Source: Streptococcus sp. k-402 | GTDB lineage: Bacteria; Bacillota; Bacilli; Lactobacillales; Streptococcaceae | Length of the DNA stretch: 64,000 bases | Direction of reading: 5' to 3' | Assembly: GCF_013277515.1 (NCBI RefSeq) | Contig: NZ_VMNB01000004.1 | Coordinates: 203,741-267,740, forward strand | Shown: positions 41,772 to 51,078 of the stretch, one piece after another | Position numbering within the stretch: the stretch's first letter is position 1 | Layout: each line of letters begins with the position of its first letter | Translations under genes and position numbers: made by a program | The notes under the pieces: model-generated | Database searches by the model: none | What the model saw: the letters and a program-made list of their open reading frames with translations, nothing else | Told to the model about the DNA's origin: nothing

Positions 41772-41844
41772 GCCTCCTTAGCTCAGCTGGCAGAGCAGCG
41801 GACTCTTAATCCGTGGGTCACAGGTTCGATCCCTGTAGGGGGCA
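41772..41844 (+). tRNA. tRNA-Lys (CTT)
   Basis: A 73-base cloverleaf: acceptor GCCTCCT/AGGGGGC (with one T-G pair), D arm with AGCTCAGCTGGCAGAGC, anticodon loop CTCTTAA giving CTT, T loop GGTTCGATCCC, discriminator A. CCA is not encoded. It starts ten bases after the 6S RNA closing stem. Confidence 0.95.
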
Positions 41845-41863
41845 TCTAAATACAACAGGAAAA

Positions 41864-41891
41864 GCCTTGATTTACAAGGCTTTTTTTGCTT
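41864..41891 (+). terminator. Terminator after tRNA-Lys
   Basis: AAAAGCCTTG, loop ATTTA, CAAGGCTTTTTTT; a clear factor-independent terminator. Confidence 0.85.
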
Positions 41892-42017
41892 GTCTAAGTC
41901 AGATTTGTCCCACATTTGTTTATCAATTTCCTTTCCAGACATCTTTAATCTTAAGACACTCTTCAAAAAATTTTTTTAAATTTAAAACAAAAGTCTTGCT
42001 TTTCATTTAATTTTTGT

Positions 42018-42045
42018 TATACTTGTATTTGTACCTGATACATGT
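42018..42045 (+). promoter_or_regulatory. Rrf2-regulator promoter with operator-like repeat
   Basis: TTGCTT-N16-TATACT (from 41996), overlapped by ACTTGTAT (42021-42028) and ATACATGT (42038-42045), an imperfect version of the palindrome at 42534. Confidence 0.55.
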
Positions 42046-42064
42046 TTATCAAAAAGGAGTTCAG

Positions 42065-42496
42065 ATGGATACAAAATTCTCAGTTGCTTTGCATATCTTA
42101 ACCATGATTAGTGAAAGCAAGGAAACCTTAAGTTCTCAAGCATTAGCTATTAGTGTTGGGACTAACGCTAGTTACATTCGAAAGGTGATTGCCTTATTGA
42201 AAAATGCAGATTTGATTCATTCCCAGCAAGGAAAAACAGGCTATCAACTCAGTAAATCTCCAAAGAAAATGACTTTACTAGAGATCTACTATGCTACTCA
42301 AGAAATCAATCACATTAGTTTATTTCCTGTTCATCAAAATAGTAATCCCGATTGTCCCGTTGGAAAACATATCCAAGGAGCAGTTTCACCGCTTTTCGCT
42401 AGTGCCGAATCTCAATTAGAGAAGGAATTAGCAAATCAAACTTTAGAAGATGTCATTGACAATCTATATAAACAAGCCAAACAAGTCCGAAACTGA
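42065..42496 (+). CDS. Rrf2-family transcriptional regulator
   Basis: 143 residues from ATG 42065 (MDTKFSVALHILTMI), with AAAAAGGAGTTCAG before it. The winged helix is LSSQALAISVGTNASYIRKVIALLKNADLI (two stretches), followed by the wing QQGKTGYQLSKSP. Only one cysteine (NPDCPVGKH), so it is not an iron-sulfur type like IscR; a single-thiol sensor is possible. The palindrome at its own promoter and before the next operon suggests autoregulated control of the three enzymes downstream. Confidence 0.9.
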   Translation: MDTKFSVALHILTMISESKETLSSQALAISVGTNASYIRKVIALLKNADLIHSQQGKTGYQLSKSPKKMTLLEIYYATQEINHISLFPVHQNSNPDCPVGKHIQGAVSPLFASAESQLEKELANQTLEDVIDNLYKQAKQVRN

Positions 42497-42533
42497 TTTG
42501 ATAGCAAGTCAGTTTTTACTAAAAACAACATGA

Positions 42534-42552
42534 ACTTGTATTAGATACAAGT
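42534..42552 (+). promoter_or_regulatory. Rrf2 operator palindrome
   Basis: ACTTGTAT-TAG-ATACAAGT, a perfect 19-base palindrome 37 bases before the start of the oxidoreductase gene. Confidence 0.75.
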
Positions 42553-42588
42553 ATATACAATCGTATTAAAAAAGAAAAGAGAAATCAC

Positions 42589-43593
42589 ATGAAAGCCGCA
42601 CAACATACTACTTATAACAAAAACAATATCACACTGAACATCACAGAAATCGCTAAACCAAGTATTACAGACAAACAAGTCTTGGTGAAAGTATCCGCAG
42701 CCGGTGTTAATCCTCTCGATAACATGATTTCTCGTGGTGAGGTCAAGATGATTGTTCCTTACAAACTTCCTCAAACTGCAGGTAACGAAGTGGTTGGAAT
42801 CGTTGAAAGCATTGGCAAGCAAGTTGACAACTTTCAGGTAGGAGACCGTATCTTTGGCCGTCTGCCACTTGATCATATCGGCGCCTTTGCAGAATACCTA
42901 GCTGTCGATAGCCAAGCCTTAGCCAAGGTTCCAGACTATCTATCAGACGAGGAAGCTGCTGCTGTTCCGCTTACTGCATTGACTATCATGCAGGCTCTTG
43001 ACCTCATGGGCTCTCAAGCTGGGAAAACGATCTTTATTTCTGGTGGTACTGGAGGTGTCGGTGGAATGGCCATTCCAATTGCCAAAGCCAAAGGATTGAA
43101 AGTCATCACAAATGGAGCTGGAGATAGTGCTGAGCGTGTCTTGAAACTAAGAGCAGATAGATTTATCGATTACAAAACAGAGGATTATACAAAAACTGTT
43201 AGCCAGGTGGATTATGTCCTCGATACTCTCGGTGGAGCTGAAACTGAAAAACAAATGTCTATCATGAAAAAAAGTGGACAGCTTGTTTCACTTCGTGCCA
43301 TGCCAAACGGTACCTTTGCCAAACGTATGAATCTACCAAAATGGAAACAAATTTTACTTGGACTAGCAGGTCACAAATTTGATAAAATGGCAGAAAAATA
43401 TGGCGTCCACTACCATTTTATCTTTGTAGAAAGCAATGGCACTCAATTACAAGAGGTAGCTGACCTTTTTAGTAAATTAGAAGTCAAACCCTCTATCGAT
43501 AGAGTTTATCCATTTGAAGAGGTAAATAGCGCCTTAGAAAAGGTAGCTAATGGTCGCTCACGTGGAAAAACAGTTCTCAGCTTTAAGAAATAA
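42589..43593 (+). CDS. Zinc-independent alcohol dehydrogenase / quinone oxidoreductase
   Basis: 334 residues, medium-chain dehydrogenase fold: GroES-like N-terminal part (VKVSAAGVNPLDNMISRG), NADPH-binding GGTGGVGGMAI, no catalytic zinc cysteines, ending NGRSRGKTVLSFKK. Family members reduce quinones or enones with NADPH. First gene after the Rrf2 palindrome. ATG 42589 follows AAAAGAGAAATCAC. Confidence 0.9.
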   Translation: MKAAQHTTYNKNNITLNITEIAKPSITDKQVLVKVSAAGVNPLDNMISRGEVKMIVPYKLPQTAGNEVVGIVESIGKQVDNFQVGDRIFGRLPLDHIGAFAEYLAVDSQALAKVPDYLSDEEAAAVPLTALTIMQALDLMGSQAGKTIFISGGTGGVGGMAIPIAKAKGLKVITNGAGDSAERVLKLRADRFIDYKTEDYTKTVSQVDYVLDTLGGAETEKQMSIMKKSGQLVSLRAMPNGTFAKRMNLPKWKQILLGLAGHKFDKMAEKYGVHYHFIFVESNGTQLQEVADLFSKLEVKPSIDRVYPFEEVNSALEKVANGRSRGKTVLSFKK

Positions 43594-43606
43594 AAAGGAA
43601 AACACA

Positions 43607-44443
43607 ATGTCATATATTACAACAAAAAATCAATACATCACTGTCCAAGGAAACCAAATTGCCTATCGCGAACTCAGTAAAGGCAAATCAAAACTGCCTC
43701 TTCTGATGCTAGTCCATTTGGCAGCAACTCTAGATAACTGGGATCCTAAACTCTTAGACCTGATTGCTGAAAAACACCATGTCATTGTAGTCGATCTTCC
43801 TGGTGTTGGAGCCAGTCAAGGAAAAGTTGCTTCGACGATTCCTGGAATGGCTGAGCAGACAACTGACTTTGTAAAAGCGCTTGGTTACGATAAAATCAAT
43901 CTTCTCGGTCTTTCTATGGGAGGTATGATTGCCCAAGAAATCATCAGAATCAATCCTACTCTAGTCAATCGTTTAATCTTGGCTGGAACAGGACCTCGAG
44001 GCGGAAAAGAGGTCGATAAGGTCACAGGGAAAACCTTTAACTATATGTTTAAAGCTGGACTCGAGCGCATCGATCCTAAACGCTATATCTTCTATAATCA
44101 TGATGAACAAGGGAAAATTGAAGCTTTGAAAGTCCTCGGACGAATGGGGATGAGAACAAAGGAATTTGCGGATAAAGACATGAATCTATCAGGATTCCTA
44201 ACTCAACTCAAAGCTATTAAACGTTGGGGGAAAGATCCTCAAGACGACCTAAAATTTATCACTCAACCAACCTTAATCGTCAACGGGGATAAGGATATGC
44301 AGGTTCCAACGGAAAATTCTTACGATATGCATGCAAAAATCGAAAATAGTAAGCTGATCATCTATCCAAATGCTGGGCACGGTTCAATCTTCCAATATGC
44401 AGATGAATTTTCAAAAGAACTACTGGCTTTCTTGGAGGACTAA
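43607..44443 (+). CDS. Alpha/beta hydrolase
   Basis: 278 residues from ATG 43607 (MSYITTKNQYITVQGNQIAY), with AAAAGGAAAACACA before it. Nucleophile elbow GLSMGGM (about residue 104), acid in NGDKDMQVP and histidine in NAGHGSIFQ complete a catalytic triad; the LVHLAATLDNWDP block is the oxyanion region. No signal peptide. Substrate unknown. Confidence 0.9.
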   Translation: MSYITTKNQYITVQGNQIAYRELSKGKSKLPLLMLVHLAATLDNWDPKLLDLIAEKHHVIVVDLPGVGASQGKVASTIPGMAEQTTDFVKALGYDKINLLGLSMGGMIAQEIIRINPTLVNRLILAGTGPRGGKEVDKVTGKTFNYMFKAGLERIDPKRYIFYNHDEQGKIEALKVLGRMGMRTKEFADKDMNLSGFLTQLKAIKRWGKDPQDDLKFITQPTLIVNGDKDMQVPTENSYDMHAKIENSKLIIYPNAGHGSIFQYADEFSKELLAFLED

Positions 44444-44444
44444 G

Positions 44445-45323
44445 ATGGTCAAAACGATTCTGATTACAGGTGCTACTGACGGTATCGGTAAACATTTGGC
44501 AAAGAAATTGGCCAGTAAAGGGCATCATGTCATCCTCCATGGTCGAAATCCTCAAAAACTTGAGCTGGCGCTTCAAGAGGTTCGGGCAGTTTCCTTGAGA
44601 GGCAGAGTTTCTAGCTACCTTGCAGATTTTTCAAAATTAAATGATGTTTATCGATTTATAGAGGAAATCAAGAGAGACTTTTCAAGGATCGATGTCTTGT
44701 TTAACAATGCAGGCCTGTATGCTGTAAAAGAACGAAAAGCGAGTACTGAAAATGTCGAGTTGACTTTTATGTTATCCGTTCTGGTTCCTTATATTTTAAC
44801 AACTGAGCTAAGCCCCTTGTTAGAAAAAGCGGCTGACGGCCGTGTCATTAATACTTCTTCCTATATGCATCATTTTGCCAAGGTCAAGGATTTAGACTTT
44901 GGATTTGTGAACAACTATAATCCCGAATTGGCCTATAACAACTCCAAACTCTACACTATTTGGATGACACGCTATTTAGCCAGAGAATTCTTTCTAAAAG
45001 GTTCAAGCATCACCATCAATTCTTACCATCCTGGCTTAATTTCAACCAACTTAGGGAATGATTCCAGTGATGAAAAGACGAAAAAGTCTCTCTTCGGACG
45101 CTTGATGAAGTCATTTTCCAAAAATCTAGACGAGGGAATTGAAACAGGCTACTATCTTACATTATCAGAAGAAATCACTGGTTTGACTGGCTACTACTTT
45201 GATGAGAAGAAAGTAAAATCTGTATCTGAAAAAGGATATACACTTGAAAAAGCTCAAGATTTAATCAATTACTGTAATGATAAAATTAAGTTGTTCAAAC
45301 AGAAACATGTTGAGTTTGATTAA
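44445..45323 (+). CDS. Short-chain dehydrogenase/reductase
   Basis: 292 residues from ATG 44445 (MVKTILITGATDGIGKHLAK), one base after the hydrolase stop. NAD(P) motif TGATDGIG, NNAG, catalytic serine in NTSSYMH and YxxxK in AYNNSKLYT. The basic residue after the second strand (HGRNPQ) suggests NADPH. It closes the Rrf2-controlled operon. Confidence 0.9.
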   Translation: MVKTILITGATDGIGKHLAKKLASKGHHVILHGRNPQKLELALQEVRAVSLRGRVSSYLADFSKLNDVYRFIEEIKRDFSRIDVLFNNAGLYAVKERKASTENVELTFMLSVLVPYILTTELSPLLEKAADGRVINTSSYMHHFAKVKDLDFGFVNNYNPELAYNNSKLYTIWMTRYLAREFFLKGSSITINSYHPGLISTNLGNDSSDEKTKKSLFGRLMKSFSKNLDEGIETGYYLTLSEEITGLTGYYFDEKKVKSVSEKGYTLEKAQDLINYCNDKIKLFKQKHVEFD

Positions 45324-45397
45324 AAATTTAATACAAGAGGAAGACTGGACAGGAACTCAATTTCAGGAGAAAACGAAGTAAATCTTCCCACAATAAA

Positions 45398-45470
45398 ACG
45401 CATAGTATCAAAGTTTTCAACACCTGATATTATACGTTTTTTAATTTTAAAGACTTTTTTCCCAGCCTCA
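45398..45470. repeat. Long inverted-repeat element, core type 1, second copy
   Basis: ACGCATAGTATCA (45398-45410) and TGATATTATACGT (45425-45437), followed by TTTTTTCCCAGCCTC. Related to 4076-4116. It follows the SDR gene and may terminate it. The remainder of 45324-45619 shows no gene. Confidence 0.7.
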
Positions 45471-45619
45471 AGAAATCACATCCCACCTAAATCCCTTGGA
45501 TACCAAACACCTCATCAGGTATTTTCTGAGTTGGTAAGACTGTCTAGCTTAATTTGACAAATGGAGGGCGTTAAATCCAGTTTTTACAGGAAGTCTATTT
45601 AAATATTTTCACACTGACC

Positions 45620-46390
45620 TTACAAAATATGAAATAAATTATATAAAGTCATTCCCATGACAAAGAATAACATCCCTTTAAAACAGTATCTTACCCAATT
45701 TTCAGGTAAGACTTTTGATACAATCGTCCCCAATACCCCTCCGCATATAGAAGCAAGAAAAATAACTGGAACAGGTGCTAAATGATACTGATTTAAACCT
45801 GTAACCACAACAATTGTAGCCAAATGAGACAGCTGAGAAAAGAAAATAATTGCAAGAGAATACATCGTTGCTTCTTTTATCGAAATAGAGAAAAACACCA
45901 TCAATAAAGATACATTGAGCGGACCACCACCAATCCCTAAAAAACTAGAAATCAAGCCCAATAGAAGACCACAAATCATATAGAATCCTATCTTATCAAA
46001 TTGATAAGTTTTTTTAAAATCTGTTAAAACAAATGATACAAGTAGCATCACAAATAGTAAAATCATTTGAACAATGGATACTAGCCGTACTGATAATTGA
46101 GATAACAAAACTTGAAAAATAAGATGACCCAGAAATCCTCCTAAAACAGAAGAAAAGGATACCGTAAAAATCAATCTCCATTTTATCTCTTTACTTTGTG
46201 AAAATCTTTTGATTGTTGAAATAATCGCCATTATAAAAACAGAGAAACTAGAATAAAAAGCAATATCACTGACCGAATGGTATCCAAAACTATCCATAAG
46301 TGGCTTAATTATAATTCCACCACCCATGCCTGATATAGAACCCAATCCACTAGCTATTATAATGATTAGAAAATAAATAATCTCAACCAC
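45620..46390 (-). CDS. TauE/SafE-family anion exporter
   Basis: 256 residues with eight hydrophobic segments in two related halves, each opening with a GGG motif (SGMGGGIIIKPLM near residue 20 and FLGIGGGPLNVSLLM near 153). The family moves sulfite, sulfoacetate or related anions. Last gene of the sulfatase operon, 14 bases after the maturation enzyme, so export of the released sulfate is the likely role. Confidence 0.88.
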   Translation of the reverse strand: MVEIIYFLIIIIASGLGSISGMGGGIIIKPLMDSFGYHSVSDIAFYSSFSVFIMAIISTIKRFSQSKEIKWRLIFTVSFSSVLGGFLGHLIFQVLLSQLSVRLVSIVQMILLFVMLLVSFVLTDFKKTYQFDKIGFYMICGLLLGLISSFLGIGGGPLNVSLLMVFFSISIKEATMYSLAIIFFSQLSHLATIVVVTGLNQYHLAPVPVIFLASICGGVLGTIVSKVLPENWVRYCFKGMLFFVMGMTLYNLFHIL

Positions 46391-46404
46391 TTTTTAAGTC
46401 CATC

Positions 46405-47253
46405 CTATTCTTTCAAACATCTAAAACCTAGATGGCTACTAGTGGAAGTAGAAATACATCCATTTCTAGCAGCTACTCGGTATCGATTACAATAAGAACA
46501 ATGACATAAAAAGGAACCTCCTCTGATAGCATACTCCTCCTCTTGTATCCCATATTTTGGCAACTCATAGTCATCTTCATTAAAACTAGCTAATAAGGTA
46601 TATCTCGGATTGCGACACCATTCCCAAACATTCCCAATCATTTGATATAGACCAAAATCATTAGGTAAAAATTCATAGACAGGAGCCGTTCCTATAAATC
46701 CATCTAAGCCAGTATTTTCATAAGGAAATCTTCCTTGCCAAGTATTGGCATGATAATATCCACCTTCTAAAAGAGTGTCTCCCCAAGGATATTCAGATTG
46801 TTTTCCACCTCTAGCAGCATATTCCCACTGTGCTTCAGTCGGTAAAGACATTCCGCTCCAATTACAGAAAGCCAATGCATCTTCTAAAGCAACATGAACT
46901 ACTGGATGGTCTTCTAAACCCACTAGATTACTGTTCTCACCGTAGGGATGTTTCCAGCAAGCGTTCGGAACTTGTAACCACCACGGAGCCCCAGCAGGAT
47001 GAGGATATCCCTCCCTTTCTGCCTCTGGAACGAATAATATAAAAACAAAAGACCACTCTTGTCGCTCAGCTAGTGTTTTATAGCCTGTTTCTTTCACAAA
47101 TTGAGCAAATTCTTGATTCGTAACTGGAGTATCCGCAATGGAGAAATCCTTTACACTAATAGCAACTTGAGGACCTTCAAAATCATCTAAAAAGCCCTCT
47201 TCAGAATTTGTTCCCATCATAAATGTCCCACCCTTGATTTTTTTCATCTTCAT
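46405..47253 (-). CDS. Formylglycine-generating enzyme (sulfatase-modifying factor)
   Basis: 282 residues. Converts the active-site cysteine of type I sulfatases to formylglycine using O2 and copper. The fold opens with KGGTFMMGTNSEEG; landmarks are PVTNQEFAQFV, LPTEAQWEYAARGG and NVWEWCRN. The C-terminal RGGSFLCHCSYCNRYRVAAR carries the two catalytic cysteines in CHCSYC. No signal peptide, so it acts in the cytoplasm on the neighbouring sulfatase, two bases upstream. Confidence 0.93.
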   Translation of the reverse strand: MKMKKIKGGTFMMGTNSEEGFLDDFEGPQVAISVKDFSIADTPVTNQEFAQFVKETGYKTLAERQEWSFVFILFVPEAEREGYPHPAGAPWWLQVPNACWKHPYGENSNLVGLEDHPVVHVALEDALAFCNWSGMSLPTEAQWEYAARGGKQSEYPWGDTLLEGGYYHANTWQGRFPYENTGLDGFIGTAPVYEFLPNDFGLYQMIGNVWEWCRNPRYTLLASFNEDDYELPKYGIQEEEYAIRGGSFLCHCSYCNRYRVAARNGCISTSTSSHLGFRCLKE

Positions 47254-47255
47254 GA

Positions 47256-48725
47256 TTAAGTATCCCCCGTTTTCGTTAGAGTGGGTGTTATTTTAGACAG
47301 TTCAACAGGAACTAACTCTTCATCCACAACAAAACCTTCTTCTCTATATCTAAGAAAGTCTACTAATTTTTTCTTCATCTGACGAACAATAGGTTGGTAT
47401 TTTTCACTTGGATACAAATCATTCATTTCATGCGGATCTTTTTTCATATCAAATAACTGATAATGATTTAAAACAGGAAACCAGATAAATTTCCACTGGT
47501 CTGTCAAGATATATTGACTAGAATCTTTTCCTAAAGCATGTTCACCATGAAATTCTGTTCGCCATCCCTCGTACTGTCCAAATAATAAATTCTTAACACT
47601 CTGTCCATCTAGTTCATCTGTAGTAGTTCCTCCTGCCAAATCCACGAGTGAAGGAAAAATATCTTGGATTTTCACTAATTGCTTGATTGTTCCCCTATTA
47701 CCAGCTATCAATCCAGCCGGATCGTAAATGAACGAAGGAATGTGGATACTTCCTTGATAAGGATATCCCTTTCTAAACAGATAATGTTCACCAAGCTGAT
47801 CCCCATGATCCGAAACGAACCAGATAATCGTATCTTTATCATGACGAAATTCTTTTAGGGCAGTCAAAAAGCGACTAATTTGATGGTCTATATGAGTAAT
47901 CAATCCAAAATAAGCAGCAACCATTCTTCTTTGATCATCTTCCTTTAATTTCCCTCTTAAAGCATAAATAGACGGAATTTGCTTTTCTAATACTTCCCAA
48001 TTCCCGATATGCAAATCGAGAAATTGAGGCAAGCGTTCCATATACATATCAAAATAGTATTTTGGGGGATTTAATGGAGCATGTGGTTTTTCAAAAGACA
48101 TTTTGAGAAAGAAAGGAACCGTTGGATCTCTTCTTTGTAAAAATGAAATGGACTCACTCACAACCCAGTTTGTTGGATGTAACTTCTCATCTTTATCCCA
48201 AGGTCTAGCTTCCCAAGAATTACAATCCATTCCGTCATCAATCAAATCAACATCATAACCAACTTTACCCTTTAAAAAGGCTAGATAGTCACTAGCATAA
48301 TCAAATTGACTTCCATAAGCCTTGTCATACTTTCTATCAACATGTAGATACCCATCGTGAAGCAAGACATGATCAAACCCAAGTCTCTGTCTGGAAGGAA
48401 AAACATGCATCTTACCAATACATTCTGTCTGATATCCCATGTCTTTAAAGACTTTTGGAAGAGTATTAGTAAAATTCCAAGGCACTTCATCTTGATAACC
48501 AACACGTCCACTTTTATCTTGATCTAAACCAGTCAATAAAGCTGCCCTAGCAGGAACGCAAGAAGGAACTGGAGAATAGGCATTTTCAAAATTATAACCT
48601 ACACTAGCCATCATATCTAATGTTGGAGTGCTAACTAGCTTATCCTTACTATTCAAGGATAAGGCGTCTGCTCTCATTTGATCTACAACAATCAAAATAA
48701 TATTTGGCTGTTTTGTCTGAACCAT
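47256..48725 (-). CDS. Cytoplasmic type I sulfatase (cysteine type)
   Basis: 489 residues. The metal site opens the protein (IILIVVDQMRADAL) and the formylglycine motif is VPSCVPARAALLTG (C-x-P-x-R with the LTG tail, about residue 57); a second metal block is WFVSDHGDQLGEH. There is no signal peptide, so it must hydrolyse a sulfate ester inside the cell, presumably on the sugar brought in by the PTS genes upstream. Its maturation enzyme is the next gene. Confidence 0.93.
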   Translation of the reverse strand: MVQTKQPNIILIVVDQMRADALSLNSKDKLVSTPTLDMMASVGYNFENAYSPVPSCVPARAALLTGLDQDKSGRVGYQDEVPWNFTNTLPKVFKDMGYQTECIGKMHVFPSRQRLGFDHVLLHDGYLHVDRKYDKAYGSQFDYASDYLAFLKGKVGYDVDLIDDGMDCNSWEARPWDKDEKLHPTNWVVSESISFLQRRDPTVPFFLKMSFEKPHAPLNPPKYYFDMYMERLPQFLDLHIGNWEVLEKQIPSIYALRGKLKEDDQRRMVAAYFGLITHIDHQISRFLTALKEFRHDKDTIIWFVSDHGDQLGEHYLFRKGYPYQGSIHIPSFIYDPAGLIAGNRGTIKQLVKIQDIFPSLVDLAGGTTTDELDGQSVKNLLFGQYEGWRTEFHGEHALGKDSSQYILTDQWKFIWFPVLNHYQLFDMKKDPHEMNDLYPSEKYQPIVRQMKKKLVDFLRYREEGFVVDEELVPVELSKITPTLTKTGDT

Positions 48726-49047
48726 AAAATCTCCTTTCTAATATGGCAAAAGAGGCACAAGAAGATATCTATCTTTACTGCACCCCTTTCTATATCAATC
48801 TCTCTATATAAAGCAATAACATTCTTGTTATGTTTTATAGAAAAATGAACTAAAATATAACTAAATCGATTAGGAAATTCAAATCATTTTCTAGCACTGT
48901 TTTAGAAGTTACAGTGTACTATTCTAACTTCAACAGACTATAAACCTTTGTCTAATAACAATTTTAGTGGAGATAAGAAATCCTACACCTAACTCATCTT
49001 ACACGTAATCTATTTCTATTTTATCACAAAAAACGCAAGTAAGACCA
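48726..49047. other. Gene-free gap inside the sulfatase operon
   Basis: 322 AT-rich bases between the PTS IIC and sulfatase genes, with no open frame of note. It contains GAAATTCAAATCATTTTCTAGCACTG and a short mirrored pair around GTTACAGTG, reminiscent of a degraded repeat, and may hold an internal promoter. I cannot identify more. Confidence 0.4.
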
Positions 49048-50403
49048 TTAACTCAATTCAGTTTTATCTGCCATTTTCACAAATGGGAAATAAGTCAAGA
49101 CACTAATAATCAAACAAACAACTGATAAGATGATAGCACGCCAATCAAATGCTGTAGAGAAGAAACCATATAAAATTGGTGGCATTACCCAAGTAACATT
49201 TTGCGTAACAGGTGAAACAAGACCCCAGCTTGTTGCCCAGTAAGCTACCGTTGCCATGAAAACTGGGCTAAGTACAAATGGTATAAATAGCAAAGGATTC
49301 AAGACAACTGGTAAACCATAATTGACCGGTTCACCAATATTAAACAGAACTGGTGCTAGACCAAGTTTGGCAACTTTTCGATAATGACTGTTTCTTGAAA
49401 AAATTAAAATAGCAAGTACTAATCCTAATCCTCCAAACCAGACAAACGCCCCAAAAGATCCACTTGTCCATATATAAGGAATCGGTTCACCTTTTTGGAA
49501 AGCATCCAAGTTCGCTAACATAGCAACTCCAAATAGCCCTTCCATGATGGGAGCCAATACATTTCCTCCATGGAGACCAAAAAACCAGAATAACTTATTC
49601 AAAAAGATCATCAGAATAACTGCAAAGAAACTTTGAGACAAACCTAGTAATGGCGTTTGTAACACCTTGTAAACCCAATCAATCAATAAGTCATTGCTAA
49701 GTAAATGGAAAACATAAGTCAAGATGGCTACTATATACATCGCCATAAATCCTGGAATGATAGAAGTGAACGGCTTAGCAATCGCAGGGGGAACTGAATC
49801 TGGTAACTTGATTACCCAGTTCTTTTTCATTACTTTACAGAAAATAATAGAGGCTAAAAATCCAATCATCATGGCTGTAAAGTAGCCTCTGGCATTGATA
49901 TGGTTTCCTGGAATCACATTCCCAATAGTTACCATCAGATTTTTACCATCAAATGCTAGATTATCAATTCCTTGTAAGATTTGATCTAATTTCACATCTC
50001 CTACATTTGCCAAAGGGAAACTCTTTGTAACTGTACTTCCAATCGAAATGACAAACGAGGCAAGTGATACCAAACCAGCAGAAACTGTATCAACCTTGTA
50101 AATCTTAGCGATATTCACTCCCAAGCAATAGATGAACAACAAGGAAACAATTGGTATACTTCCCTTGAATACCAAATTATTGATGTCAACAAGCCACTGA
50201 AAGGTTTTCGTAATACTTTCTAGGTGAAATTGTTGTGGTAAATCCACTAGAAAAGCATTTAATAACAAAGCAATGGAACCTGTCATAATAACAGGCATAG
50301 TCCCCACAAATGAATCACGTAAAGCAACTAAAAACTTCTGATTCCCAACTTTCATTGCAATTGGAGAAAGTTTTTCTTGCATTTTATCCAACATTGTATT
50401 CAT
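49048..50403 (-). CDS. PTS permease IIC, lactose/cellobiose family
   Basis: 451 residues with about ten hydrophobic segments; the opening KLSPIAMKVGNQKFLVALRDSF and the central NIGEPVNYGLPVVLNP loop are typical of the Lac family IIC, the latter carrying the sugar-site glutamate. It lies between IIA and the sulfatase gene. Cellobiose-type systems take disaccharides and amino sugars, so a sulfated version is plausible here. Confidence 0.93.
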   Translation of the reverse strand: MNTMLDKMQEKLSPIAMKVGNQKFLVALRDSFVGTMPVIMTGSIALLLNAFLVDLPQQFHLESITKTFQWLVDINNLVFKGSIPIVSLLFIYCLGVNIAKIYKVDTVSAGLVSLASFVISIGSTVTKSFPLANVGDVKLDQILQGIDNLAFDGKNLMVTIGNVIPGNHINARGYFTAMMIGFLASIIFCKVMKKNWVIKLPDSVPPAIAKPFTSIIPGFMAMYIVAILTYVFHLLSNDLLIDWVYKVLQTPLLGLSQSFFAVILMIFLNKLFWFFGLHGGNVLAPIMEGLFGVAMLANLDAFQKGEPIPYIWTSGSFGAFVWFGGLGLVLAILIFSRNSHYRKVAKLGLAPVLFNIGEPVNYGLPVVLNPLLFIPFVLSPVFMATVAYWATSWGLVSPVTQNVTWVMPPILYGFFSTAFDWRAIILSVVCLIISVLTYFPFVKMADKTELS

Positions 50404-50412
50404 ACCAAACTC

Positions 50413-50730
50413 CTAATTTTTTTCAAATCGTTTGTACACTTCTACCACTTCTTTTGCTAAGTCAACAAAGGTCAGACTCGTCATTAAATGATCTTGCGCG
50501 TGTACCATCAAGAGGCTAATTGAAGTTTCTTCCCCCTGTGCCTCTCTTGTCAACATTTCTGTTTGAGCTTTATGCGCCTGTAATAAGGCAGCATTCGCAT
50601 CAGCTAATCTTTGATTGGCTTTTGAGAAATCACCTTTTTTTGCTGCCTGAATAGCCTCCATAGCATTACTTTTGGCTTCCCCACCATACATAATTAACCC
50701 CATTACAGATTCTAAATTACTTTCATTCAT
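50413..50730 (-). CDS. PTS IIA component, lactose/cellobiose family
   Basis: 105 residues. The phosphorylated histidine is in LMVHAQDHLMT (about residue 80). All-helical, trimeric in relatives. ATG 50730 (MNESNLESVMGLIMYGGEAK). Nine bases before IIC. Confidence 0.93.
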   Translation of the reverse strand: MNESNLESVMGLIMYGGEAKSNAMEAIQAAKKGDFSKANQRLADANAALLQAHKAQTEMLTREAQGEETSISLLMVHAQDHLMTSLTFVDLAKEVVEVYKRFEKN

Positions 50731-50746
50731 AGCATTCTCCTCAATC

Positions 50747-51064
50747 TTAGTCTAATAAACTTTCAGCTAAATCTAAGACCTTAGAACCATTCATCATTCC
50801 GTAATCTGTCATCGGAATAACCGCCACAGGAATCTGTCTATCTTTTAGTTTTTCTTGAAAGTCCCCTAGTAAATAGCGAACTTGAGGGCCTAAAAGCAAC
50901 ACATTTACTTCTTTTGTTGCTACAATTTCTTCTGCTTCAGGAGCTGGAACTGCAAAAATTTCTGCATCCAACCCCTTATCTTCTGCTGCCTTTTGCATCT
51001 TTGTCACTAGCAGACTTGTACTCATACCTGCTGCACATGCTAACATAATTGTCACTTTAGCCAT
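50747..51064 (-). CDS. PTS IIB component, lactose/cellobiose family
   Basis: 105 residues. Active-site cysteine near the N-terminus in TIMLACAAGMSTSLLV (about residue 10), the typical cellobiose IIB P-loop. It passes phosphate from IIA to the sugar carried by IIC. Start follows AAAGGAGTAAGCT. Confidence 0.93.
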   Translation of the reverse strand: MAKVTIMLACAAGMSTSLLVTKMQKAAEDKGLDAEIFAVPAPEAEEIVATKEVNVLLLGPQVRYLLGDFQEKLKDRQIPVAVIPMTDYGMMNGSKVLDLAESLLD

Positions 51065-51078
51065 AGCTTACTCCTTTA

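Noticed and set aside
41778-41966. Reverse-strand ORF of 62 codons crossing tRNA-Lys, ending in a YRDRTCDP... sequence
   Set aside because: It is the antisense of the tRNA; this amino-acid string is a well-known artefact of tRNA genes.
41772-42010. Phage or island attachment site at tRNA-Lys
   Set aside because: No repeat of the tRNA 3' end and no integrase were seen nearby.
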